A DNA stretch of 5,937 nucleotides from Armatimonadota bacterium (GTDB lineage Bacteria > Armatimonadota > UBA10988): the NCBI GenBank assembly GCA_016183835.1, contig JACPDV010000160.1:1-5937 (forward strand). Direction: 5' to 3'. Below are positions 1-5,937 of this stretch, piece by piece (the first letter of the stretch is position 1; every line of letters begins with the position of its first letter). Below the pieces are notes generated by a model that did no database searches, had not been told where the DNA came from, and was given only the letters and a program-made list of their open reading frames with translations. The translations under genes were made by a program, and so were the position numbers.

Positions 1-3000
1 GGAGCGACCCCAACGGCACCTCCGCGCGGATCACCTCGGTGGATGCCGGCGACAAGGTGCTCAGCAGCGACTACCGCCTCTGCGAGCCCGGCACCCACGA
101 CTGGCGCCGCTACGAGTGGCTCGTCTCCCTTCCGCTGGGCGCCGTGAGGTTCAACCTGGTGCTCTTCCACCACGGCGGCGGCAGCGCCTGGTGGGACGAT
201 GTCTCGCTCCTCCGCGCCACGCCGCTCGCCGCGCTCGCCCCCGCCGACGGCGCCGGCATCGCCGACGGCCGGCCCGAGCTGCGCTGGGAGCCAACCGAAG
301 GTGACGCCACCGTTGAGCTGTCGCCCGACGCCACCTTCTCCACCGGCGTGCTGGGCTATCCGGCGACGGGCGCCGCGTTCCGCCCGCCCGAGCCGCTGGC
401 CGGCGGGCGCGAGTGGTGCTGGCGGGTCCTCGTCCGCCGACCCGACGACAGCCTCGCCGTGGTCTGCCGCCCGCCGCAGGCCGACCGGCCCGCCGTCTGG
501 GCGAGGATCTACGCTGGCTCCTGGGAGCAACGCATGCAACCGCTCGCAGAGCGCCTCAACGGCTGGCGCGCCCGGCTCGCCGAGCTGCAAGCCCTGGCCG
601 ACCGGAACGGCATGTGGGACCGTTTCACACTCCTCGCCGACGCCGTCGCCGCCGGCGACCGGCTGCTCGCCGCCGAGCCGGCCGACCCCACCGCCGCGCT
701 CGCCGCGTTCGAAGCGCAGACGCAGGCGGTGGGGCTCTACCTGCCGTGGTGGGAGCGGCTCTTCCTCGGCGACACCGACCTCTTCGCCGGGCTCGATCTC
801 GACCGCCCGGGGCTCGCCGCCGTCAAGGCCGCCGCCGCCAGAGAGGACTGGCCCGCCGCGCGGCTGGCGCTGCGCGAGTACTACCGCCGTCGCCGGCTGC
901 CCACCTGGTACGGCAAGCACCTCGACCCCCCGAAGCCGAACCCTGAGCGCAAGCAGCCGGCCGCCGACCAGCTCCTCACCCACCGCATGGCCATCCAGAA
1001 CTGGCAGGAGCCGACCTTCGACCTCGGCCCGGGGCTCGATTGGCACGTGCTCCCCACCGAAGACATCGAGTGGCCCACCAAGCTGAACCGCTGCTTCCAC
1101 TGGAGCACCCTCGCCCGCGCCTGGCGCGAGACCGGCCGCGCGCCGTATGCCCAGGAGATCCAGCGCCAGCTCCTCGACTTCGCCCAGGACAACCCGATGG
1201 AGGGCTGGGACTGGCGCAACAAGCGCTTCGCCTGGAGCACCCTCAACGCCACCGTCCGGATCTACAGCTCGTGGCTCGACAGCTTCCTCCAGGTCCGCGA
1301 CGCGCCGGCCTGGACTCCCGATGCGCAGTTCGTCTACCTCGCCGAGCTGCGCGAGCACGGGCGGTTCCTGATGACCCACCACGCCAACCAGGGCAACTGG
1401 GTGGTGGCAGAGGCGCGCGGGCTGGTGGAGCTGGGCGTGGTCTTCCCCGAGTTCCGCGAGGCGCCCGAGTGGCTGGCCGAAGGGCTGCGGCGACTGGCCC
1501 GCGAGGTGGACATCCAGGTGCTGGCCGACGGCGTCCACGTCGAGCGCACGCCCGGCTACCACGGCATGACCCTGAGCTGCTTCATGGACCCGCTCCGCCT
1601 GGCCCTCCTCAACGACGCGCCCGTGGCGGCAAGGGACCACTTCCTCGCCAAGCTCGAGGCCATGCACGACTACTACCTCTACGGCCAGAAGCCGAACCAC
1701 CGCATGGAGCAGATCGGCGACTCGGGGCGGATGAGCGCGGACGGCTACGTCCAGCAGGGCTGGGACCTGTTTCGCCGCGAGGACATGAACTGGGTCCGCA
1801 CCAACGGCGCCGTGGGCCGGCCGCCGGTCGAGCTGTCGCACGCCTTCGCCGCCGCCGGGCAGTACATCAGCCGCAGCGCCTGGAACGATCCCCAGGCCCT
1901 CTGGAGCCTGCTCGACTGGGGCGGCTTCCTCGGCCACTGCCACGAGGACATGGGGCAGCTCAGCCTCTACGCCTACGGCGGCGACCTGCTGATCGACACC
2001 GGCATCTACTCCTACGCCTGGCCCAGCCGCGCGCCGTTCTACCAGACGGTGGGGCACAACACGGTGATGGTGGACCAGACCACCCAGAAGCGCCGCGACC
2101 CGCTCGAGGCGCACTGGTCCAGCACCCCGGCGATGGACGTCTTCTGGGGCCTCACCGACAACTCCGAGCCGCTCCGCCATGCCCGCACCATGGCCTTCCG
2201 GCAGCCCGGCGCCACCGGGCCGGGCTACTGGCTGGTGGTGGACCACCTCACCGGCGCAGGGCAGCACCGGCTCGATCAGCGCTGGCACGCCAACGACCTG
2301 CTCGCGGCGCACGCCGAGGGGAGCACCGTGGTGTTGGCCGGCAAGCCGGGCGGTGCGCCGCAGCCGTCGCTCGTGCTCGCCTCTCTCCCGCAGGATGGGT
2401 TGGGCACCACCGTCGAGCCGGGCTTCACGAGCTACGGCTGGTACGAGAAGACGGCCGTCGACGTGGCCCAGTTCAGCCTGCAGGTCGAGCCGCCGGCGAC
2501 CTTCGTGACCGTGCTGTACCCCACCCCGGCGGATGCTGCGCCGGCAACCATCACGATAGAGCCGCTGCCCGCCACACGGAGCGATGCCACGGCGGTGTCG
2601 GTCACGATCCGCGACCGGGGCGCCGCGTACCGCGACCGGTGGCTGGTGCGGCATCGCGCCGCGGGGACCGTGGCGGCCGGCGGCGTGGAGACGGATGCCC
2701 GCGTGGCCTACGTCCGCGAGGGCGGCGCGCAGTGGCACCTGGCGTGGGGCGCGCGGCTGGCGATCGACGGCACAGAGCGGTTCCACGGCGACGCGGCCGT
2801 AGACGGCGCGGCCCTCACGCCGGGCAGGCCGGTGGTGACGACCCCGGTGACCGTGCCGGCGCCGCCGAAGGCGCCGGGCGGGCCGCGGTTCGAGCTCGAG
2901 CTGCCGCCCGAGCCGCCGCGCGCCAGCACCACGGCGGCGGTGGTGGCGCAGCCGGGCGAGCCGATCGTGCGGGCGGAGGCCGAGGCGTTCAGCGCGCAAG

Positions 3001-3374
3001 GCGGCGGGCAGGTGGAGCTGACGGACAAGAAGGTGGGCGCCACCGGCCAGTCGTTCCTGCACTGGGACCTGGCCGGGCACTGGCTGGAGTGGGTGCTGGA
3101 GGTGCCGCGCGCGGGGCGCTACCGGTTGCATCTCCGCGCCTGCACGGCGGAGGACGAGGCGGTGCGGAAGCTGACGGTGGACGGCCGCGTCCCTCCTGGC
3201 GGCGAGGCGGTGGCGCTTCCCGGCACGGGCGGCTACAGCAACGAGCGGGACGACTGGGCGGTGCTCGAAGTGCCCCTCGACCTGGAGCTGCCGGCCGCGA
3301 AGCTGACGGTCCGGCTGGAGAACGTGGACGGGCGGAGCCTGAACGTGGATTGGGTGGGGCTGGCGGCGCCCTGA
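1..3374 (+). CDS. Heparinase II/III family polysaccharide lyase, multidomain, 5'-truncated
   Basis: Probable secreted lyase that cleaves uronic-acid polysaccharides by beta-elimination. The frame is open from base 3, so the gene starts upstream; the in-frame GTG at 39 (residue 1 in this numbering) is not the real start and any signal peptide is outside the window. Domains: residues 1-60, the end of a jelly-roll-like module finishing in WWDDVSL; 67-145, an Fn3-like domain as found in DUF4962; about 255-600, the alpha toroid, with NQGNW at 450-454 and Tyr507-His508 in TPGYHG; about 610-760, the catalytic beta half, with GHCHEDMGQ (His633, His635, Asp637) and HNTVMVD from His673; then more beta-sandwich, a Pro-rich linker at 938-975, and a CBM6/35-like C-terminal domain (978-1110, ending in NVDWVGL). 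The family is clear from the HxHxDxG and HNTV motifs. The substrate (heparinoid, alginate or other uronate) cannot be read from sequence. Gln451 stands where relatives often carry His. Confidence 0.9.
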   Translation, partial: SDPNGTSARITSVDAGDKVLSSDYRLCEPGTHDWRRYEWLVSLPLGAVRFNLVLFHHGGGSAWWDDVSLLRATPLAALAPADGAGIADGRPELRWEPTEGDATVELSPDATFSTGVLGYPATGAAFRPPEPLAGGREWCWRVLVRRPDDSLAVVCRPPQADRPAVWARIYAGSWEQRMQPLAERLNGWRARLAELQALADRNGMWDRFTLLADAVAAGDRLLAAEPADPTAALAAFEAQTQAVGLYLPWWERLFLGDTDLFAGLDLDRPGLAAVKAAAAREDWPAARLALREYYRRRRLPTWYGKHLDPPKPNPERKQPAADQLLTHRMAIQNWQEPTFDLGPGLDWHVLPTEDIEWPTKLNRCFHWSTLARAWRETGRAPYAQEIQRQLLDFAQDNPMEGWDWRNKRFAWSTLNATVRIYSSWLDSFLQVRDAPAWTPDAQFVYLAELREHGRFLMTHHANQGNWVVAEARGLVELGVVFPEFREAPEWLAEGLRRLAREVDIQVLADGVHVERTPGYHGMTLSCFMDPLRLALLNDAPVAARDHFLAKLEAMHDYYLYGQKPNHRMEQIGDSGRMSADGYVQQGWDLFRREDMNWVRTNGAVGRPPVELSHAFAAAGQYISRSAWNDPQALWSLLDWGGFLGHCHEDMGQLSLYAYGGDLLIDTGIYSYAWPSRAPFYQTVGHNTVMVDQTTQKRRDPLEAHWSSTPAMDVFWGLTDNSEPLRHARTMAFRQPGATGPGYWLVVDHLTGAGQHRLDQRWHANDLLAAHAEGSTVVLAGKPGGAPQPSLVLASLPQDGLGTTVEPGFTSYGWYEKTAVDVAQFSLQVEPPATFVTVLYPTPADAAPATITIEPLPATRSDATAVSVTIRDRGAAYRDRWLVRHRAAGTVAAGGVETDARVAYVREGGAQWHLAWGARLAIDGTERFHGDAAVDGAALTPGRPVVTTPVTVPAPPKAPGGPRFELELPPEPPRASTTAAVVAQPGEPIVRAEAEAFSAQGGGQVELTDKKVGATGQSFLHWDLAGHWLEWVLEVPRAGRYRLHLRACTAEDEAVRKLTVDGRVPPGGEAVALPGTGGYSNERDDWAVLEVPLDLELPAAKLTVRLENVDGRSLNVDWVGLAAP

Positions 3375-3395
3375 GCCGTCGCCCCCGATCCCATC

Positions 3396-3439
3396 GGCAC
3401 CCCCTCTTTGCCAAGGAGGGGGCAGGGGGAGGTCCAGTC
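3396..3439 (+). repeat. Palindromic interspersed repeat, copy 1
   Basis: A 44-base unit starting 21 bases after the lyase stop codon. Its core, 3400-3422, folds as a hairpin: a 10-bp stem (CCCCCTCTTT against AAGGAGGGGG, one G-U pair) with a 3-base loop. A CAGGGGGAGGTCC tail follows. The reverse complement of copy 2 matches it at 41 of 44 positions. It resembles GC-rich palindromic repeats scattered between genes in many bacterial genomes (REP-like); that comparison is from memory. It could help protect the 3' end of the lyase mRNA or end transcription, but no run of T follows the stem, so a classic intrinsic terminator is not supported. Confidence 0.85.
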
Positions 3440-3567
3440 ATCCACCAGGCGTCTGTGTCCGGCCCACCTGGCAAGACCAACCGGTTCGCCACAGGGCCGC
3501 AAGCCGCTCCACAGCGGGCAGCATGCCTCGAGGCTCGGCAGCGCCCGCGTTCCGGAGCGTGGTCTCG

Positions 3568-3611
3568 GACCGGACCTCCCCCTGCCCCCTCCTTGGCAAG
3601 GAGGGGGTTCC
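3568..3611 (-). repeat. Palindromic interspersed repeat, copy 2 (inverted)
   Basis: Second copy of the 44-base unit, in opposite orientation to copy 1. Its core, 3585-3607, is a perfect 10-bp stem (CCCCCTCCTT/AAGGAGGGGG) with loop GGC. It differs from copy 1 at three positions; one of these turns the G-U pair of copy 1 into G-C, so the hairpin is kept. With copy 1 it could form one long stem closing a loop of 128 bases (3440-3567). The 8-mer CCGGAGCG occurs on both sides of it, at 3552-3559 and 3611-3618, which could be a target duplication or chance. Confidence 0.85.
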
Positions 3612-3625
3612 CGGAGCGCAGAGGG

Positions 3626-3653
3626 CCGTTCCCCGTTCGCCGTTCGCCGTTAC
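3626..3653 (+). repeat. Heptanucleotide tandem repeat, four units
   Basis: Four head-to-tail 7-base units, CCGTTCC, CCGTTCG, CCGTTCG and CCGTTAC, sharing CCGTT and varying only in the last two bases. The array ends 64 bases before the aminotransferase start, in the region where its promoter would be expected. Heptamer tandem arrays like this are prone to copy-number slippage. No function can be assigned. Confidence 0.75.
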
Positions 3654-3702
3654 CGCCCACGAGGACTCGCGGACGCGAGGCCGAACTCCCCGCCCGGTCA
3701 CC

Positions 3703-3707
3703 AGGAG
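3703..3707 (+). promoter_or_regulatory. Ribosome binding site of the aminotransferase gene
   Basis: AGGAG lies 10 bases before the ATG at 3718 and 13 bases before the second ATG at 3721. The spacing favours 3718, and it argues against an upstream start at 3523, which has no better site and would put repeat DNA into the protein. Confidence 0.65.
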
Positions 3708-3717
3708 TGTCGTCACG

Positions 3718-4920
3718 ATGATGGATGCCAACCGGCGCCGCAAAGCCCTCGGCCACCCCAAGCCCGAGCCGCCGTGGAAGGGCGAGCCGCTGCTCGGCGC
3801 GGTCTATGGCGAGGAGGAGATCGAGGCCGCCGTCGCGGCCATGCGCGATTCCGAGGACGTCAGCCGCGGCTTCGGCTTCACCTCCGAGCCCATCGTCAAG
3901 TTCCAGCAGGAGTTCGCGGCGTTCGCCGGCACCAAGCACGCCGTGGCGGTCAACAGCGCCGGGCCGGGGCTCGACCTGGCCATGCGCTACCTCCGGCTGC
4001 AGCCCGGCGACGAAGTGATCGTCCCCGCCGTCAACTACGTTGCCGCCAGCCTGGCCGTCCTCGGCGCCGGCGGCCAGGTGGTCTGGGGCGAGGTCGATGA
4101 GCGCACCTTCGAGCTCGATCCCAACGACGTCGAGGAGAAGCTCACCCCGCGCACCCGCGCCATCTTCCCCGTGCACATGAACGGCCTCTCCGCGCCGATG
4201 GACGAGCTGATCGAGGTCGGCCGGCGGCACCCGCACGACACGCATGGGACGCTGCCCGTGATCGGCGACGCCGCCCGGGCCTGCGGCGGCGGCTACAAGG
4301 GCACCCGGATCGGCCAGCGCGGGCTGATGACCGTCTTCTCGCTGCACACCATGAAGAACATGACCACCCTCGGCGAGGGCGGGATGATCACCACCGACGA
4401 CGACGATGTGGAAGAGTTCTGCCGGCTCTCGCGCATGTTCGGCGGCGGCAAGTACTGGGGCACCAGCAACGTGATGACCAAGGTCCAGGCCGCGGTTGGG
4501 TCGGTGCAGCTCGGCAAGCTGAAGGGCTTCATCGATGCGCGGCGGCGGCTGGCGCAGGCGCGCGACGAGCTGCTCGCAGGCCTGCCGGAGATCACCACGC
4601 CCCACGAGCCCGCCGACTGCGAGCACTCGTACTACCTCTACACCTGCCTCGTGAAACCCGAGTGGGCCGGCGACAAGCGCGACCGGCTGATCCAGCTCAT
4701 GGACGCGGAGTACGGCGTGGGCTGCGTGGTGGCCAACCCGCCCTGCTACCAGAGCAACGCGTTCCTGGCGGAGCGCTGCGGCACGGGCCCGCTGCCGCGG
4801 TCCGAGGCGCTCGGCCGGCGGATCTTCTGCGTCTCGGTCCACCCGGCGATGACCGATGCGGACAACGAATACGCAGTGGCGGCGCTGATCGAGTGCGTCG
4901 AGCGGCTGCGGCGGGAGTGA
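3718..4920 (+). CDS. DegT/DnrJ/EryC1/StrS-type PLP-dependent aminotransferase, divergent subgroup
   Basis: A complete 400-residue protein, normal length for fold-type I sugar aminotransferases, which usually transfer an amino group to a keto-sugar nucleotide in the cytoplasm. Visible marks: an N-terminal GEEEIEAAV helix after a Pro-rich start; NSAG at 79-82; GDEVIVP at 97-103; an FPVHMNGLSAPMDEL segment matching the family VHxxG region; Asp184 in IGDAARACGG, expected to contact the PLP ring nitrogen; Lys213 in HTMKNMTTLGEGG, expected to form the Schiff base; QAAVGSVQLGKL; and a C-terminal FCVSVHPAMTDADNEY segment matching the usual SLPLHPxxTxxDxEY. Several signature residues are altered: NSGTAAL reads NSAGPGL, EDAAQAHG reads GDAARACG, and the NxRM position reads NVMT. 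The cofactor residues remain, so it is probably an active PLP enzyme of a distinct subgroup with unknown substrate. The start at 3718 rests on AGGAG at 3703. The nuclease gene follows after one base. Confidence 0.9.
   Translation: MMDANRRRKALGHPKPEPPWKGEPLLGAVYGEEEIEAAVAAMRDSEDVSRGFGFTSEPIVKFQQEFAAFAGTKHAVAVNSAGPGLDLAMRYLRLQPGDEVIVPAVNYVAASLAVLGAGGQVVWGEVDERTFELDPNDVEEKLTPRTRAIFPVHMNGLSAPMDELIEVGRRHPHDTHGTLPVIGDAARACGGGYKGTRIGQRGLMTVFSLHTMKNMTTLGEGGMITTDDDDVEEFCRLSRMFGGGKYWGTSNVMTKVQAAVGSVQLGKLKGFIDARRRLAQARDELLAGLPEITTPHEPADCEHSYYLYTCLVKPEWAGDKRDRLIQLMDAEYGVGCVVANPPCYQSNAFLAERCGTGPLPRSEALGRRIFCVSVHPAMTDADNEYAVAALIECVERLRRE
4913..4917 (+). promoter_or_regulatory. Weak ribosome binding site inside the aminotransferase 3' end
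   Basis: GGGAG at 4913-4917 overlaps the last codons of the aminotransferase and sits 4 bases before the GTG at 4922. The short spacing, and a stop codon ending one base before the start, suggest re-initiation by ribosomes finishing the upstream gene. Confidence 0.4.
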
Positions 4921-4921
4921 G

Positions 4922-5937
4922 GTGGCCGAGGAGCCGACGGTCATCGCCCGCGACGACGTCGCCACGCTGCCGCGCTCGCCCGGGGTGTACTTTTTCTACA
5001 ACCGCGCCGGCCGCCTGCTCTACATCGGCAAGGCGGCCCGGCTGCGCGAGCGCGTCGCCAGCTACTTCCGGCCCCGGTCGGAACGCGGCCGGCGGCGGCA
5101 GATGGCCCAGCGAGTGCGGCGCATCGGTTACCTCCTCTGCGCCTGCGACCTGGAAGCGCGGATCGTCGAAGCCCGGCTGATCCAGCACCACCAGCCGCCG
5201 CACAACGTGCTCTCGCGCGTGCCGATGAACCACGCCTTCCTCCGGGTGGACTTCGGCGAGGCCTACCCACGGGTGGACGTGGTGCGCGAGCTGACCGCCG
5301 ACGGCGCACGCTACTACGGCCCGTTCCGCGGGAGCACCGCGGCAGAGCGGGTGACCACGGCGCTGTCGCGCGGCGCCTGCCTGCGGACTTGCAGCGGCCC
5401 GCTCCGGCCGCGGGCGGACCACCCCGGCTGTCTCGCCGGCCACCTCGGCCAGTGCCTCCGGCCGTGCGACCTGACCGTGGACGAGGCGGCCTACCGGGCG
5501 GCGGCGGAAGACGCGCTGGCGCTGCTGCGCGACCTGCCGGACGGGCTCGCGGCGCGGCTGACCGCGGCGCGCGAGCAGGCCTCGGCCGAGCTGCGGTTCG
5601 AGGACGCCGCCGCGCTCCACGAGGCCCTGGTGGACCTGCACCGGGCGGTGGACCGGCCGCTGGTCTCGGGCCTGCCGCTCGACCGGCAGAACCTGGCGGT
5701 CCTGCAACCGCTCGGCGCGGGGCGCTGGGAGGTGGTGCTGGTGGCGGGAGGCAGGTACGCCGGCCGCGCGCTGGCGGGCGAGGAGAGGCCGGTTCTGGAA
5801 GCGGCGTTCGGCGCGTCGCGGGAGGGCCGGTCGGCCGCAGCCGAGGTGCCGCAGCCGGCGTTCCTGCGGCGCGGCGCGGCGGCCGACAGCGCACCCACGC
5901 CGGCAGCGGTGCTGGACGAGCTGCGGATCGTGGCGGC
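4922..5937 (+). CDS. UvrC-like GIY-YIG nuclease, 3'-truncated by the window
   Basis: Probable DNA-repair endonuclease related to the N-terminal half of UvrC, which makes the 3' incision in nucleotide excision repair. 338 codons are visible and open to the window edge. GTG 4922 is chosen because it begins 15 residues before LPRSPGVY, as in UvrC, one base after the previous stop. GIY-YIG domain about 16-97: Tyr23, Tyr34-Ile-Gly, Lys37, Arg44, Glu83 and Asn95, with the spacing of the Thermotoga UvrC catalytic residues. Cys157, Cys170, Cys178 and Cys182 (gaps 13, 8, 4) follow the UvrC pattern that binds a [4Fe-4S] cluster (12, 8, 4 in E. coli); Cys153 is extra. A UVR motif lies at about 213-246 (LRFEDAAALHEAL), then a beta segment (WEVVLVAGGRYAGR). 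No RNase H-like 5'-incision domain is seen before the edge. The last visible residues (LDELRIVA) resemble the end of Cho-like or exonuclease-fused UvrC paralogs, so I lean to a half-UvrC. Full UvrC remains possible. Confidence 0.88.
   Translation, partial: MAEEPTVIARDDVATLPRSPGVYFFYNRAGRLLYIGKAARLRERVASYFRPRSERGRRRQMAQRVRRIGYLLCACDLEARIVEARLIQHHQPPHNVLSRVPMNHAFLRVDFGEAYPRVDVVRELTADGARYYGPFRGSTAAERVTTALSRGACLRTCSGPLRPRADHPGCLAGHLGQCLRPCDLTVDEAAYRAAAEDALALLRDLPDGLAARLTAAREQASAELRFEDAAALHEALVDLHRAVDRPLVSGLPLDRQNLAVLQPLGAGRWEVVLVAGGRYAGRALAGEERPVLEAAFGASREGRSAAAEVPQPAFLRRGAAADSAPTPAAVLDELRIVA

Larger units (their letters stand above)
3375..3717. other. Repeat-rich intergenic region, no gene
   Basis: This 343-base gap separates the lyase from the aminotransferase. 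It carries an inverted pair of 44-base repeats, four tandem 7-base units, and several small hairpins: CCGAT/ATCGG at 3385-3397 (11 bases after the lyase stop), CCGCT/AGCGG at 3504-3517, the 10-base palindrome GCCTCGAGGC at 3525-3534, and CTCGC/GCGAG at 3666-3679. I see no convincing -35/-10 promoter, no U-tract terminator and no conserved protein. Translations across it give low-complexity peptides of the PLLGKEG type, which are translated repeat DNA. Confidence 0.8.

Noticed and set aside
3385..3422. Hairpins after the lyase stop as an intrinsic terminator
   Set aside because: Stems are strong but no run of T follows either one. A role in mRNA 3'-end stability is possible, but a terminator call is not supported.
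3396..3653. Repeat cluster as a CRISPR array or riboswitch
   Set aside because: There are only two long repeats, in opposite orientation, and one short heptamer array with no unique spacers. No known riboswitch pattern is visible.
3523..3717. 65-residue N-terminal extension of the aminotransferase from an ATG at 3523
   Set aside because: It would translate repeat copy 2 (TSPCPLLGKEGV) and the heptamer array. The family begins near the ATG at 3718, which has AGGAG upstream.
1040..3721. Same-strand alternative frame of 893 codons overlapping the lyase
   Set aside because: Low-complexity Arg/Ala/Gly/Pro translation with no motif, while the overlapping lyase frame has clear catalytic motifs. 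It also runs through the intergenic repeats.
2989..4965. Antisense open frame of 658 codons, and other long minus-strand frames (4697-5707, 4941-5894)
   Set aside because: They lie opposite well-supported genes, have repetitive Ala/Arg/Pro/Gly composition and no recognisable domain, and arise because stop codons are rare in this GC-rich DNA.
1..5937. tRNA, rRNA, insertion sequence, prophage or defence genes
   Set aside because: None of the three proteins is a transposase, integrase or phage protein, and no tRNA-like or rRNA sequence was seen. Lyase, aminotransferase and UvrC-like nuclease give no basis for proposing a new defence system.

Overview
This is a very GC-rich (by eye about 70%) bacterial segment with three genes on the + strand and one 343-base gene-free gap. 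The codon bias is extreme, and the antisense and off-frame reading frames are long because stop codons are rare. A large multidomain heparinase II/III-type polysaccharide lyase, a divergent DegT-family aminotransferase and tandem GC-rich palindromic repeats together suggest an uncultured, polysaccharide-degrading lineage such as Planctomycetota, Armatimonadota or a relative. That placement is inference from gene content; no rRNA or other phylogenetic marker is present.

Layout. Bases 1-3374 hold the 3' part of a heparinase II/III family protein. Its N-terminus lies outside the window. Visible in order are the end of a beta-sandwich module, an Fn3-like domain, the all-alpha toroid, the catalytic beta-sandwich half and a C-terminal CBM6/35-like module. 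Bases 3375-3717 are non-coding and repeat-rich. They hold two copies of a 44-base palindrome-containing repeat in opposite orientation (41 of 44 positions match), a stretch of four 7-base tandem units, and small hairpins. Bases 3718-4920 encode a complete 400-residue PLP-dependent DegT/DnrJ/EryC1/StrS-type aminotransferase with unusual active-site signatures. One base after its stop, a GTG at 4922 opens a UvrC-like GIY-YIG nuclease that runs off the right edge. It keeps the five GIY-YIG catalytic positions, a four-cysteine set spaced almost as in the iron-sulfur site of UvrC, and a UVR motif.

How the genes relate. The aminotransferase and nuclease are almost certainly co-transcribed and translationally coupled, but no shared pathway is evident, so this may be only a packing operon. 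The heparinase gene is separated from them by the repeat region and probably forms the end of another transcription unit. I do not see a convincing new multi-gene system. The points most worth a second look are the repeat region, the divergent aminotransferase, the question whether the UvrC-like protein is full-length UvrC or a Cho-like half protein, and a within-gene drift of third codon positions from C to G that recurs in all three genes.
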